DNA of 64,000 nucleotides from Yponomeuta sedellus (taxonomy: Eukaryota; Arthropoda; Insecta; Lepidoptera; Yponomeutidae), in contig OW203722.1 of NCBI GenBank assembly GCA_934045075.1, positions 18,824,986-18,888,985 on the forward strand. The letters run 5' to 3'. Below, piece by piece: positions 1 to 11,445 of this stretch (its first letter is position 1; each line of letters opens with the position of its first letter). The position numbers and the translations under genes were made by a program. The notes under the pieces are model-generated. The model made no database searches, was not told the origin of the DNA, and worked only from the letters and a program-made list of their open reading frames with translations.

Positions 1-336
1 ATATGGGAAGGTTCGTCATCGCTGCAGTATGGTGATTGCGGCAGTAGTTGGCGCCGGGGCCCAATAAAACAGACGGGTGAGCCTGCCAAGGCGCGGTGCC
101 AAGCCAGTTTACCCGCTTCACCTCACACTAACTGCATTCGAGGCGCATGCATGGGCGACGCGAGTTTAGATTTTAGCTCTTTACCTTGCACGGATTTGCA
201 TACATTGTGGTGCGAGAGGATATCCTGTTGATCACCACAAAGTCTTTCTGAAACAGTGCAAAACTGGATATTGATGTATTAAGCATTAATTTAAACGATT
301 CGTTACATGCAAATCAATAAAAAACAATACATTTTG
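1..336. other. Gene-free stretch
   Basis: No credible ORF, RNA gene or recognisable repeat was seen here. Confidence 0.5.
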
Positions 337-449
337 ATGCATCTTCAGCAGAGCACAAGCCTTAAGCTTTCTCTTAGAGACAGAGTATGGTTTATGCATC
401 TTCAACAGAGCATAAGCCTTAAGCTTTCTCTTAGAGACAGAGTATGGGT
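337..449 (+). repeat. Tandem duplication, period 57 bp
   Basis: Two adjacent copies (337-393 and 394-449) of a unit containing GCATCTTCA, AGAGCA and CTTTCTCTTAGAGACAGAG differ at only a few positions. The second copy runs into 'TATGGGTTTAATTACCAC', the reverse-strand tail of the tRNA-SINE family called SINE-T here. This looks like a local duplication of a decayed SINE tail. Confidence 0.75.
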
Positions 450-1320
450 TTAATTACCACAGCCCAAAGCCAATACCCCATTACGAGTTTGTAATGTGGT
501 ATTGGCTCGAATCTGTAATCACGAGTTATTTAGCTTGACGTGTCCAAAATGTTTATGATAGACAATCATAAAATTTCTGATACTATTTCTTAGAATGCAT
601 ACATATCATTAAGTGCTATATTTATTTTATTTCAAAAAGGTGACGCAAATGCTATTGACTCAAAGAACATTTCTAAAAAGTCAAATTGCTTTGGAACTCT
701 TTGAAAGGCCTTTCAAAGAGTAAAGCCAAGCAAAATTCTAACACTCAATTTCCTTGTTTCAGGTAAACGACAAACACCGCTCATACGACGCCTTTCTAAC
801 TTTATTAGGAAGTTGCAATGACATTAAAGGGCTTCTAGAAAGTTCTTTGTGGAAAGTAGCTCCGCTGCCGCACAAACTTCGCGCTAGCATTCATTCACAT
901 TAGAAACTTTTCTAAACTTTTCACCATGTGTTCCATGTTGTTTCTCCAAGTCCCCTTTATCAATTCAGGCGGCACCAATTTGTCATAGTAAAATATTAGA
1001 CCGACCCCATAAATATTCGAGTGTGTAGTTTAAAAACTTTTCTCATTTCGCCCTCGACTCTAACAGTAGTAAAAAAATAGTTTCCTACTCCCTTTATGTA
1101 AAAGTTACATCGGATCGTACATTGTGTCGTCCCAAAACTTAGTCCCAATGGCTGTGTAGCGAACTCATCCTTTTGAAAGACACGTCGGAAAATTGCACAC
1201 ATTTGGGCTGAGCTCCGATGGAGAAATTCCAAACTCGACTCCACCACGGCCTTCATTCAGCAAATTCGACGCGCTTCATAAAACATAATGTTTTGTCGGG
1301 TCCGTACGCCCTCCCTACGA
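450..1320. other. Gene-free stretch
   Basis: Open frames here are short, lack coding bias and match nothing I recognise. No repeat family used elsewhere in the window is evident. Confidence 0.45.
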
Positions 1321-1321
1321 T

Positions 1322-1488
1322 GGCCGGTTTTACACTGAACGTTAACGACACGACATCATTGGACTGGTGATTCGCGTGAAGTAGTCCAACGCAGAGTCAG
1401 CCGTCTATTGTCGCAACTTAAAGACACCACATGCTGTCTTTCTATCAACGATGTCGCGTTGTAGTTATCGTGCAATGTGAAACCGGCT
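1322..1488. mobile_element. Candidate MITE with imperfect terminal inverted repeats
   Basis: The left end (GCCGGTTTTACACTGAACG, then CGACATCATTG) is the imperfect reverse complement of the right end (CAACGATGTCG...GTGAAACCGGC), over about 40 bp. There is no coding capacity and no clear target duplication. A partly similar inverted sequence (GACGATAACCGTAACGACACGAC) lies near 57,010-57,085. Class is not assignable. Confidence 0.5.
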
Positions 1489-1492
1489 ATTG

Positions 1493-4140
1493 TCCCGATG
1501 CTGCAGCTCTACACAACATACTAGGTAAGTTAGGGAAATTTGCATAATGGGAAAACTCGTTGGAAATTGAACTGAAAAATTTGGAACGCTGGCATATTCC
1601 ACTTAAAATTTTGCAATTTAAAAACAAACAAGACTAAGAACTCTCCCGAGCAAATGTGGATTTGTGTAAATAAAACTACAACGTCCGAGTCGTTTGGAAG
1701 TTGATATCGGGTGGTGCCTTGCGGCGGTTTGGGGGAAGCGTGGCTTGGGTAGAGGGCATGGCAAGAGGTCTGCGCCGCATCAGTCATTGTCAGCCTTCGG
1801 TAAAGTTTATCGCATCGCTGCTGCCTCCAACGGCAACGGCCAAACGATATTTGTTGTGGCCCGGAGCTCGGCATATCTCAGACGCCTGCCAAGCTGCTGA
1901 AATAATATAAATCGCATTCGCAACTGCACATGCATTATGTTGCAAATACGCTTCAGCGGTATTTGCTCGACGATTTCTCTCTGTGAAACTTTAATGTGTC
2001 AGTGACATTGTAGTAACTCAGCCGGGGCTGTATTTTCGCGAAAGTGTCACAGGCGTAAAATATTTTATGAAATGTGTCAAAAAATTCGCATGCGCTCTCA
2101 ATAACCGACGTGGCAGTAAACCCTGAAAAGCCGGGGTCATTTAAAACGACTGATCCCGGTTTAAACTCTGTCGGTTCAATATAAATGACCGGCGCGCTCT
2201 CGAATATATCATTTTTGTAAACTAAAAAAAACCTTTGCCTACTTTTTGATGTAATCTAGATGACACAATACCTACATACGAGTACACAGAGACTTACAGA
2301 TGTTCATTACACTTGAAACTTGTAAACGAAAATTGGAAACTTACAAACGAAACTTATAACAGACTGATTGCCAAATCGTTTCATTAGGATGAATATAAGA
2401 GAAGATTAAACAGTGACGTTTAGTTTTAGGCCTAGCAGGTGTGACTAGTAAGTTTTCATCCGTCCAACGTCATCAATAAAGCACTCTGTGCTACAGTTGA
2501 GTCTCCTTCAATTCGAATGCTCTATTTCCTGAATTAAGACTCGAAACGATTTGATTTAGTAGCAATACTTTTAAATAAATAAACTAATAGATTTATTAGG
2601 ACGTCTTGTTGGTCTAGTCAATACCGCAGTTACCAAGATAGTTTTATCTCCTTTTTATCATTCTGTTTTACTATCACATATTTGTCAACCGCACTATCTC
2701 ATACCATTTTCTTACCTACATTTCGTATTAGACTTTTATTAGCTTTATCCTTAGCCTTTCTTCAGTTTTTCCACACAGTACACTCGTAGCTGAGATTGTC
2801 GTGGCTTTGATTCCTACTGGGGCCGTAAATTTGTATAAGCGGCCTCAGACGGGGTGTATTTTCATATTTGTGACGTTCATGTATGACTACCATAGTACCA
2901 TACCATACCGTACCTTTAATAGGCCATAGGCATGGGTATTTAAAATGGTAACTATTTTACCCTTGGCCAATTAAATACTTCATCGATTCACGAAAAACAA
3001 AATATTCGGAGGCGATATGAAGTTTAATGCGCTAGCTACCTAGTTTTATAAATATAATACTTTTAGAGACGAGCTACTGTGTCAGAGTAATCGTACGACC
3101 TTTGATACAATTTATCGTGACCACGGAGATAGTCGGAGTGATATAGTTGCGGTGGGGCGACTGCTGGCTCGATTAGTCCCCTTGACGCGAGTGGCTTTGC
3201 CGAATTCGTCAAGATAAGGCGGGGGATCTTTTGACTTCCCGTTCCGCTAGCTTTGGTTAATTAGTTTGCAGTTTCAGCGGGTCTGTTCCATTTAGATGGC
3301 TGGGCAGCGGTGTCGTCAAGGGACTATTCAGGGTGTTTTGCGTAGAAACGCAAAATAAAAGCGACTTGCAACTTGCCCATTCACTTAAGAACCAGCTGAA
3401 AAATTTTGCTTGATTTTTCTTACTGTACTTAGCCCTAAAGATAGCTCTCTGACCATTCTGGATGTTTTGGGTAGATATAGAAAATCACAACGACGACGTG
3501 CAACATCTTGAGAAGCGCGGTTTGCTGAAAATCATGCTCGATTTTTCTGACGTTACCTACCCCACGAGATGGCTCTGATTTGGTGGAGACTAATTACTAC
3601 TAGTTAGGATTGGTTACCGCAAATAGTTAATAAACCTATTTGTCCATATTTTGAACATAAGAAAATAATTCAGTAGCAATGAATTGTGAAAGTAGCAAAT
3701 TTGTAAAAAGGGTGGAAACTTTATTATATCTTTCGGTTAATTGCTAATTAATTCTTATTAACCCAGAACGTACATAAAGTGGGTCTCTCTCTGTAGGACA
3801 GTAAGTTGCAATTATTTAATATACAATAACTTATGACTACAAATACCAATACCATCTATACCTATAATTGTGTATGTATAGAATAAAGAATATTGATTAG
3901 TTACTGATTATTGAATATTTATTAAGTAACTATATGATGAGTATTTGCGTTGTCGTAAAAATTGTACCGCCGTGGACTATCATAAAGCCACCGAAAAGTT
4001 GATCTAGGAGATTTAGGACAAAATAAACTGTCCAACACTTTTAAAACTACCAGCATATCGTCAACTTATTATAGTTAAATGGAATAAGAATTCGAATTTG
4101 AATCAGGCAAAGCAATCAAATCTAAGAAGACATTTGTTTT
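1493..4140. other. Long gene-free AT-rich stretch
   Basis: Only short non-coding-like ORFs are present (for example near 1,694-1,910). A small cluster of TACCA repeats lies near 2,890-2,910. I recognise no gene, RNA or repeat family here. Confidence 0.45.
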
Positions 4141-4146
4141 TTTTTT

Positions 4147-4421
4147 GCACAGGTCACATAGAGAGAGTAGGTTTAATTACCACACGTGATGACGGATTGG
4201 CAATTTCAGACGCTGAGGTATTTGAATATCCCAAACACTCGGGTTTCCTCACAATGTTTTCCTTCACGGTTAGCGACTGGTATTGGTACTATAATTTTAC
4301 AAGTGTACGTAACTTAAAAAAAAGTCATTGCTACATGTCCTCACCGGGTATCGAACCTGGGTCTCTAGCTTCAGAGTCCATTGTTCTACCGACTGGCTAC
4401 CGACATTCTACAGCAATATAA
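4147..4421 (-). mobile_element. tRNA-derived SINE (SINE-T), diverged copy
   Basis: On the minus strand the copy begins with a tRNA-like head near 4,421 (box B remnant at 'GGTATCGAACCTGGGTC' read on plus). It continues through the diagnostic GTAGCAATGACTTT...TGTACG segment and the CGTGAGGAAACC-like body, and ends in the 'gcccaccgcggattgg...ctctctct' tail. It is non-autonomous and needs a LINE's reverse transcriptase. The open frame across it is incidental. Confidence 0.7.
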
Positions 4422-4465
4422 TTTTATTATCATTCAAGTGATAAATGACTTGTTATATAATAACA

Positions 4466-4573
4466 TAAGGTAAGAATATTCTTTATTGTATACCAGAAAA
4501 ATAGTTACAAAAACGGCAAATACAAAAGATCAAATACAATTGGCGGCCTTATTGCTAATAGCAATTTCTAATA
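4466..4573 (-). mobile_element. LINE 3' UTR fragment (AATAAAGAATATTC tail)
   Basis: Read on minus, the segment carries the 'GAAATTGCTATTAGCAATAAGGCCGCC' hairpin region (split here as ATTGCTATTAGCAAT) followed by the AATAAAGAATATTCTTACC end. The same tail recurs at 10,640, 15,993, 35,928 and 39,440, marking one abundant non-LTR family. No coding sequence remains. Confidence 0.65.
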
Positions 4574-4582
4574 ATAATGTTT

Positions 4583-4645
4583 ATTCTTCTTCTTCAGGCT
4601 ATATTATTTAGTCCACTGCTGGACATAGTCCTCCCCTAATGTTTA
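4583..4645 (-). mobile_element. Short LINE/SINE 3'-end fragment
   Basis: It contains CTTCTTCAGGCTATATTA and GTCCACTGCTGGACATAG, the plus-strand image of a 3' end found in longer form at 8,983, 22,670 and 36,735. Only the terminal part survives. Confidence 0.6.
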
Positions 4646-5280
4646 TTGATAATGCTTATTGGTAAGCTTTTTATAGCATTTAATTTTGTAGTGTGTACAG
4701 TAATGAGTTCTAATCTAAACTACCGCCAAATACTTCTGGAAAAGCTTTTCATATTCGACGAACACATTACACCATGTAACACACAACTCAAGCCCGCACG
4801 AAGGTACTTCCAACGTCCCATGCATCCCATTAATCAACCGTCTACCTCTGTTCCCCTTGTATTTCTATATTCGTTTTACCTCCCAAAGAACCTTTACACA
4901 CACGACATTCACATTTGCGAAATTTTGTGGTTCCACACCCGAAAGGTGCCAACGAAACCCCATCTCTCCGCCTACGAGGAATGTATGTCTGTCCGACCTC
5001 TTCTTCTAGGTCGATACGCTCTTGACAGAGCGGTGGTGATCCTCATGAAGAGGTTTTATTAAAGGCTGATGTTGCGTGTTTCATGATGTCTGACATTTAG
5101 AAGAAGAAGAAAAATATTTATTATAGAAATAGTGCACACGCCACAGTAACAAAACAAATTTAAAACATGACATTCACAAAAAACCAAAACAAAGAAGAAA
5201 AACGAAAGGTCACGGCATGTCCCTGCTACTATAAATGGCAACTGACTCAGCAGTATGCTGATGGACTAGCCTTCAGCGCT
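4646..5280. other. Unassigned region with a 138-codon open frame
   Basis: An open frame at 4,646-5,062 (+) encodes no motif that I recognise, has a hydrophobic start and no coding context, and is most likely chance. No support for a gene. Confidence 0.4.
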
Positions 5281-5281
5281 G

Positions 5282-5329
5282 ATTTTCAGTCAGTGCCAGA
5301 TTCTAATTTTCAGTCAGTGCCAGATTCTA
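5282..5329 (+). repeat. Perfect 24-bp tandem duplication
   Basis: The 24-mer beginning ATTTTCAGTCAGTGCC and ending AGATTCTA occurs twice with no gap (5,282-5,305, 5,306-5,329). Perfect identity implies a recent slippage or duplication event. Confidence 0.9.
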
Positions 5330-5369
5330 GATTTAGAGGCTTTATGTCTTGAACCGTAATTATGGGTTG

Positions 5370-5625
5370 GTTTTCAACCTGCATGTCCCCACTGCTGGGG
5401 CACGGGTCTCTTCCTGCATTGCTAGGCCATACTCCATTACGGGGGCCAAGTCCGGGTTGGTGGAGGATTGTAAGACAGTGGCGGGCCTTACTGTCAGAAG
5501 TTATCAAGCCGCCCATAAGGCCTCTGACATGGCTTGACGACTGCCATTACATGACAGCCGGCACCCACGGCTTAACGTGCCTTGCGAAGCACGAAACCGC
5601 TCGAAAAAACGGAAATGATGGGTAG
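5370..5625 (-). mobile_element. 5S-related SINE (SINE-5S), truncated before the 5S part
   Basis: This is a minus-strand copy of the tail section: GTCCCCACTGCTGGGGCAC, a pair of CCATACTCC/GGGGGCCAAGTCCGG blocks, and the AGGCCTCTGACATGG...GCCTTGCGAAGCACG segment. It stops before the 5S-like promoter seen in the 44,131 and 17,305 copies, so it is 5' truncated, as expected of LINE-mobilised elements. Confidence 0.8.
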
Positions 5626-5646
5626 ATGTAGATAAATACACAGATT

Positions 5647-5725
5647 GCCTGTATCTCGAAGGGTTAGGTAGAGATCCTGGCAGGCCTATACTCCGGCCTG
5701 TATCTCGAAGGGTTAGGTAGAGATC
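5647..5725 (+). repeat. Pair of perfect 30-bp direct repeats, 49 bp apart
   Basis: A 30-mer starting GCCTGTATCTCGAAGG and ending GGTAGAGATC occurs at 5,647-5,676 and 5,696-5,725 with no mismatch. The 19-bp spacer is unrelated. Confidence 0.85.
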
Positions 5726-5829
5726 ACCGTAGACTCCGTCTTCGCTTACTATCAGGCGTGACTGGGGCAATATGTAAACTGTCTTACTTAAAAAACACCA
5801 ATCACCATTCATTAATCATTTCATGCACA

Positions 5830-6165
5830 CCGGTTCCGGTTGCTTGAGCCTGCCCTTTGGTATTTCGTTCCCGTTGTATTGTTTGTATCTTCTTAGGGTG
5901 CTTATCAATAAATGAAATTAAATCTTTAGTTGCGACATTGGCAGAGCCTGTGAAATAAAAGAAATATAATCACTTCAACACAATATAATATTCTCTTCAT
6001 CTAGTCCCAAAATAATACCCTCTGCTATGGTAACCAGGCAAAATCATAAATAAGGATATAAAGTGTAATATAAAAACAAATAAGAAAAGAAAAATCATAT
6101 AATTTATACAGCGCGAGAGCTACATAAATTGTACAAATTGTAAAATTTAGCTCCAGAGGCGCCTT
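5830..6165. other. Gene-free stretch
   Basis: Nothing recognisable; AT-rich sequence without ORFs or family repeats. Confidence 0.45.
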
Positions 6166-6167
6166 CA

Positions 6168-6312
6168 GTCATACTCAGATGGGTCAAAAGAACACTCGGA
6201 CGCTGGGACATTGTTTTAGATGAAATAGGCTTGCCCAGCACCTGTACCATCCTGACAGATTAATCGGCCTAGCCCAAAGGAAAGACCAGTCAATATGTGC
6301 GGACCAACCAAC
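6168..6312 (-). mobile_element. tRNA-SINE tail fragment (SINE-G)
   Basis: Contains the family marks CTTGCCCAGCACCTGTACCA, CCTGACAG and GGAAAGACCAGTCAATA, read on plus as the reverse image of the SINE-G tail. The tRNA-like head is missing. Fuller copies are at 20,102 and 55,830. Confidence 0.75.
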
Positions 6313-6954
6313 GTGTTATTAATTTCGTCCTCCCATCTTCTGTACTATCCACCTCTACTTCTTTTTCATACTAGAATTGGGATGATTCATAAATTTCGCA
6401 TTTAAAAAAAAACCTGTCTGAAAGCTATCGTCGACGAAAACACTATCGGTGTCATGTATTTAATTCTTGTGTCATAGCAGCGCAAAAAACCTTTCACATT
6501 TTCACATTCTACCCCTAATAAGGGCGGTGAAGCACTGAGCACCATTCAAAAATCGTTACTTGTCCCACTCGGGCCGTTTTACCGGGACAAAATAGATTAC
6601 GTGCTGGCCGCGCTTTTTGCATTGTTTCGCTGAAGGTAAACAGAGCGGAAAACACTGCAAACTCGACTCTATTCCCTTGAGTTTGGGGCTAATGAAGGCT
6701 CGGTACGAATGTGAGCTGGGTTGTTTATGCTATATTCGTTTAAATTGAATTTTAAGGCGCGTCGAGCTTCACGTCTCTCGTTTTTAGACGTCATTGGCTG
6801 GGATTCCGAATATAGGGGTTATGTTATTATATCATAATTAATAGAATTAATTTACTCTTATTACAAACATTTCTTAATAAATTTGCTACAAACAGTGACA
6901 ACTATTAATAAATATACTAAAAACAGTACATTTGCGAATTTGTAGTCGCTTAGT

Positions 6955-7165
6955 TGGCTCCGCACGTATTGACTAGTCTTTCCTGTTGTCTAGGCCGACT
7001 AAGCTGTCAGGATGGTATAGGTGCCGGGCAAGCCTACACCATCTATAAAACCATGTCCCAGGCACTTCATCGTCGGAGTGGTCCCTTCATCCAACTAGTG
7101 TGAGTGAAGATGCCACTAGACGCTGTATAAAGCATCTTATTAAGTAGATGCAAAAAAAAGGCCAA
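6955..7165 (+). mobile_element. SINE-G tail, plus orientation
   Basis: It runs from TGGCTCCGCACGTATTGAC through CTAGGCCGACTAAGCTGTC to GTAGATGCAAAAAAAAGG. The terminal A-run is the expected 3' end. About 90% identical by eye to the inverse of 55,830-56,040. The head is absent. Confidence 0.85.
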
Positions 7166-7290
7166 AGTCAGTAAAATTATAATAAATCATGTGGATCAAA
7201 ATAAGTGGATCGCCGACATTACTTCATAGATCGTGTTTTGGAGCGTTTTCTATTAAGTAGTCTGTAGACATAAAATATTATTATGGATAA

Positions 7291-7500
7291 TTTTATTATT
7301 ATTATTATACTTTATTGCACACGAAACATTTAACAGGACATTACAGACATTACTTACATTACTTTTTTAGTTGTGTAGAAGACAAAATGTTAATTTAGTA
7401 AGATAAAAAGAACTGTTACGAGCTTGCCGATAAACTGCATTAGCAGTTTGGCAAACTATTGATATTATTATCTTGCATTCTTTACAGTGAATAAATATAT
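7291..7500 (-). mobile_element. LINE 3' UTR-like fragment
   Basis: The motif TACTTTATTGCACACGAAAC, read on minus as a GTGCAATAAAGTATAATAATA end, matches the style of the other LINE tails here (37,617; 54,815). It precedes a hairpin-like AAACTGCATTAGCAGTTTGG. No ORF. Confidence 0.5.
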
Positions 7501-8450
7501 AAATAAATAATAAGAGAATTTTGTTTTTGTTAATGCGGTATTTATTTTTTTCACCCTCTTATGTGTCTCCTCCCTCTATTTTAAAACTGTGTGGTTAATT
7601 CCCTACAGACTTTACCCCATAAATATTCATTTGGTAGCACGTGATAGTTAATAATTAGTCGCCACAATTAACATCAATGATACAAAGCACAGTTGTGTGC
7701 AGTTTGGGGAATTAAACTTTAAGTTCAGGCAATTACGCATTCCAGTACAGTTGAAAACAATTAAGTTTGAATCTGTGACTTGCTCTTTTACGGCTTAAAT
7801 ATGTAAGAAGTTTTCGAAAGTAAGTTTTAAAGCTGGATCGTATAGTGTTTCGAACTTTGTTTGCTAGTATACATGAAAACAGCATATACTTATGGATCTC
7901 TTATTTGTAGTTTTACTCATACAACCATGAATTATCCATACAGGATTTTACATAGAATACCTTCGCATAGAATACTGAGCTTTGTGAAAGTATTGTACCC
8001 AAATACTAATAAAACTAAATTTCATTAAACAAACAATTTTTCTTATACTCTACAAAATCGGCATGTTAAAATTACCAATAAATGCTACTTACATCCAATG
8101 AGTAAAAAGTTGCAATGTTGTTTTTTTTTTCTCATAAAAACTGACATCACCGTGATTCTAATTTGTTACGAAGAACTAAGAATTATGTACATAAGCATAC
8201 GTAAAATACTTACCATTTTTTCAATAACATAAATTAAGCGTAATGCTAAAAATAGCTGGCCGGCCACAGAAAATAAAAATTGGCGGGACTGTGGCATTCC
8301 GATCTTCATTTGTTTTTTCGAGTTATCGCGTTTTGTTTACACTTTCCTCACATTTGTAATGAAAAACATAGTGTTTACCTCGGATTAAAGACTTATTTAG
8401 TCTCACATACTTTCACCCTTAGGTGTACAATGCAACTTAAGTATTTAAGG
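7501..8450. other. Gene-free AT-rich stretch
   Basis: No coding, RNA or repeat signal that I recognise. Confidence 0.45.
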
Positions 8451-8454
8451 TAAA

Positions 8455-8595
8455 AAGTACACGAAACTGGCGTGCGTGCATGCAATGACTAATGAACGTT
8501 GATGAAGAGAAGGTGATCTGTCAGGATCGTGGCAAGTGGCAGCCCCTGCTCTCTGCCTACCCCTCTGGGATACAGGCGTGAGGTTATATTATGTT
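8455..8595 (+). mobile_element. Short dispersed repeat (GTGATCTGTCAGGATCGTGG family)
   Basis: Contains GGTGATCTGTCAGGATCGTG, then CCCCTCTGGGATACAGGCGT. The same blocks occur at 10,262 (+), 22,325 (-), 24,853 (+) and 42,735 (-). Non-coding; probably a SINE or LINE-tail family. Class unknown. Confidence 0.65.
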
Positions 8596-8982
8596 GTTTT
8601 AAGTGTACATAAGGATCATTATAAATTATAACCGTTTCATCCAAGCGCGGCCCGTAGACCTTTATCGCGCTTGATACTTTCAGTTCTGCTAACTGTACCA
8701 AACGTATAAAGCCCAAGGTAAAGTTTTCAGCGCCATCCCGCATGTATTTTAGTGAGCAATTTCATTATAATAAAGGAATGTGCATATAAATGTGTATATT
8801 AATGGCACTGTTCCGAAGTTTACAGCTACGGGTGGGCGTTCTATCGATAAATTCTATTTGCAATTTAAGTGACTATTTATGTCGTTTAATTGAGTTTTGG
8901 CGCGGTTGCCGTTTGACGTGAACGTGAAACGGCATTTCTCTCGACAGCAATGCAATGTGTGATCGTGCGTTACTATGGTTAA

Positions 8983-9255
8983 AATTTCTTCTTCTTCTTC
9001 AGGCTATATTAGTCCACTGCTGGACATAGCCCTCCCCTAATGAGCGCCTTAGCGCAAGGTTGTGCCATCATTGGGGGGTAGTGCCCATAATCCCCACGCT
9101 GGGCATGCGGGGTGGGGATCGCAGTTTGGTGGAATTGTACTGCAGGGGGCGCTGCTGCCCACCCCCCGGTTTATGTCCCTTAGTCGCCTTCTAGGACACC
9201 CGCGGGAAGAATTTGGGTTGGTGCTATTCTCTAGGCCGACACCACACAGCAAATG
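8983..9255 (-). mobile_element. Dispersed repeat with LINE-like 3' end
   Basis: Read on minus it ends '...GGGGAGGGCTATGTCCAGC AGTGGACTAATATAGCCTGAAGAAG', the same end as the LINE coding fragment at 36,735. Upstream it carries ATAATCCCCACGCTGGGCAT and CCGCGGGAAGAATTTGG blocks shared with 22,670-22,920 and 50,945-51,090. It may be a SINE using a LINE 3' end. Confidence 0.7.
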
Positions 9256-9282
9256 ATATGAAAATTTACGTTTAGTCAATTT

Positions 9283-9625
9283 TTTAGCGGTGAGCGGCGG
9301 GAGCCCAGTGAGTAAAACAATGGGCTCGGAAGCGAGACACCCGGGTTCGATTCCCGGTGCGAGTTTGTACCAATGACTTTGTTTTCTAAGTTACGTAGAT
9401 ACAGTCGCGTGTACTAACACCTTAGAACCTTGTCACATTAACCTCTTCCAGCCTGTTTTATGACAAATTGACTATTTTGACTTTGACAAGGTACCGAAGT
9501 GCATGCAGGTTAGTGCTCGTGACTGTACATGTGTGTGAAGTTACAGTAGCAATACTACACGCTAATGTGAAGGAAAACATCTTGCGGAGACCTGAATGTG
9601 TGGGGTGTTCAAAGACCTGCAGTTT
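9283..9625 (+). mobile_element. SINE-T copy interrupted by a MITE
   Basis: The tRNA-like head (about 9,285-9,366) has a box B at GGTTCGATTCCCGG. It is followed by GTACCAATGACTTTGTTTTC, the family's post-head signature. The element is then broken at 9,402-9,525 by a MITE and resumes with GTGAAGTTACAGTAGCAATA, ending in a decayed body. Head plus body identify a tRNA-derived SINE. Confidence 0.8.
9402..9525. mobile_element. 124-bp mariner-like MITE (TA target duplication)
   Basis: The ends CAGTCGCGTGTACTAAC and GTTAGTGCTCGTGACTG are inverted repeats with few mismatches, flanked by TA on both sides (9,400-9,401 and 9,526-9,527). A 133-bp relative lies at 61,215-61,347, in another SINE-T copy. 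TA duplication fits Tc1/mariner mobilisation. No coding sequence. Confidence 0.8.
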
Positions 9626-9668
9626 GACGGATATAGACTACATAATTAAATAAAAAAAAATAAAAAAA

Positions 9669-9914
9669 CACTATTCTCTGTGTTACGTACAGGCAGCGAC
9701 ATCTGGCTGAAGTAATTTGCATCACTTGCAGTAAGGAGGTTCGAAATTTCACTGATGCCGGTGAGTCGCCCATTAGCTCAGTTGGAAAGAGCGCTGGCAC
9801 GGATAGCCAGAGGTCGCGGGTTCGAATCCCGGCATGGGTGGAATTTTTAGCCTCTAAATAGGTTTTTAAAAATTGTCCTTCGCACGGGTTAGTGCATTAA
9901 AAATAAAAATAGTA
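9669..9914 (+). mobile_element. Foldback tRNA-SINE (SINE-F), copy 1
   Basis: The tRNA-like part (9,767-9,840) has box A TAGCTCAGTTGG, box B GGTTCGAATCCCGG and anticodon-loop ACGGATA. It lacks U33 and has an extra base in the T-arm/acceptor, so it is not a functional tRNA. The tail ends CACGGGTTAGTGCATTAAAA. The 5' part (9,669-9,725) is inverted relative to the head. Confidence 0.85.
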
Positions 9915-10261
9915 AAACCACATGGTGCTTGTGGGATATTTGGCAGAATTTTGGCGGAAGCAAAGTAATTTTCACATTTTAATGCAAGTAGGTATTGCCT
10001 CCCCGCCAGGTCATTGACCTACATGAGAGAACCCGGGAAGCCGAAACCTTAGGCGCCCGTGTGTTGTTGTGGATCATTATCGCCCCGACCGAAATCGTTA
10101 TACAAATAAAGCGCGCATTTATTCAATTCGGTCTCGTGATTTTCTCTCGCCAAAGGGAATGTTTCTAAAGCGTTTTATCACGGCTGAAATGATTGAAATC
10201 CGAAGCGAAATGGTAAATAATTGCATTAGTGAGCTAATAAGCTTTATTTAAAATAGGCTTT

Positions 10262-10345
10262 ATGAAGCGACGGTGATCTGTCAGGATCGTGACAAGTGGT
10301 AGTCCCCGGTCTCAGCCTACCCCTCTAGGATACCGGCGTGAGGTT
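10262..10345 (+). mobile_element. Short dispersed repeat (GTGATCTGTCAGGATCGTG family)
   Basis: Shares GGTGATCTGTCAGGATCGTG and CCCCTCTAGGATACCGGCGT with 8,455-8,595. Truncated and non-coding. Confidence 0.65.
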
Positions 10346-10639
10346 ATGTTCTGTTAAATGACCAGATATTTTTAGTCAATCAGTTTTAATCTGTCTCAGC
10401 TGTCTTTAAAAGCAAGGTTAAGGAGTTTTATCTGTCCTTTTCATTTTGTCTTTTCCGTATGTCTCCATATAGGTACACAATATTGTATTTATTTCCTCAT
10501 CGCGTAGATTGTTATTATAACGTATTTATGTAAGTGTATCATAACTATGTGTGTAACTGTTTATGTAGGTATATTGTCATTTATATAAGTAGTGTATTAA
10601 TATATTCATATTTGCACCGACTACCCGTCTCTTATTTCC

Positions 10640-10785
10640 TTCAGCAACTTTCCGTCGTAAGGTTGTCTGGAAGAAATTGCTTTTAGCAATAAGGTTGACA
10701 ATATTGTACTTTGTATCCTTACATGTTTTATAATAAGTGCTCTGGTGTACAATAAAGAATATTCTTATCTTATCTTTAATGAATC
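10640..10785 (+). mobile_element. LINE 3' UTR with AATAAAGAATATTCTTATC end
   Basis: Plus orientation: GGTTGTCTGGAAGAAATTGC, TTTTAGCAATAAGG, then GTACAATAAAGAATATTC and TTATCTTATC. This is the most complete example of the tail family also seen at 39,440. The AATAAA gives the polyadenylation signal. No RT coding sequence is attached. Confidence 0.75.
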
Positions 10786-11089
10786 ACGTTCCAACTAAAA
10801 CATCAAGAATATTTTGACCAGCGTTCTTGCTTGCTTGTCAAAAAATGGGTCAACTGTTCGACAGAAAATTAAAGTCTTAATTCATAATTATCATTATCAT
10901 AAACAGCCAGTGTCAGTTCACTGCTGGACATAGGCTTCTTCCAAGATAAGTGACTTAGACCGATTTTCAGTTCTTCTGTTTCAGCCACTGCCCGAATTCA
11001 AACTCTGTAGTCATTAAGTCCGCCGTACAGTTGTTGTACAGTTGTTTGAGTGCAATAAAATTGTTAATAATAATTATAATGAGACGAGA

Positions 11090-11356
11090 CTAAAGCGGCC
11101 GTAGCCCAATGGGTAGAACAAAAGTAATACCACTCGTTAACTGTGTAGGAAAACATCGTGAGGAAACCTGAGTGTCTAAGGTGTCAAATCAGCGCTTGAA
11201 ATTGCCATTGCACGGTGGGCACGCGTATAATTAAGCCCATACTTTCTCTCTGAGAGAAAGCCTGTGCCCTGCAGTGGGACGGTTATAGGCTAAATGAAAA
11301 AAAAAATAATGCCAATTCGCGGTGGGCAAGCGAGGTGATTAAGCCGATACTCTATC

Positions 11357-11406
<50 letters not shown>

Positions 11407-11445
11407 AGAACGCCTGTGCCCTGCAGTGGAACGTTTTTATTCTAC
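11090..11445 (+). mobile_element. SINE-T with duplicated tail and (CT)n expansion
   Basis: A decayed tRNA-like head near 11,098 leads to AAACATCGTGAGGAAACCTG and the tail CCCTGCAGTGGGACGGTTATA (first at 11,266-11,290, written in pieces). A second tail copy begins at 11,313 and ends CCCTGCAGTGGAACG. The natural CTCTCTCTGAGAGA site in the second tail is expanded into about 23 CT repeats (11,358-11,403). Confidence 0.75.
11358..11403 (+). repeat. (TC)n microsatellite
   Basis: About 23 uninterrupted TC dinucleotides within a SINE-T tail. The other SINE-T tails have a short CTCTCTCT at the same place, so the seed is clear. Confidence 0.95.

Noticed and set aside
4646..5062. 138-codon ORF as a host gene
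   Set aside because: No recognisable domain, no splice context, no codon pattern that stands out, and it lies between repeat fragments.
9767..9840. Possible functional tRNA gene
   Set aside because: Box A and B are good, but the anticodon loop lacks U33, the T-arm/acceptor region has an extra base, and the sequence recurs many times with a SINE tail. It is a SINE head.
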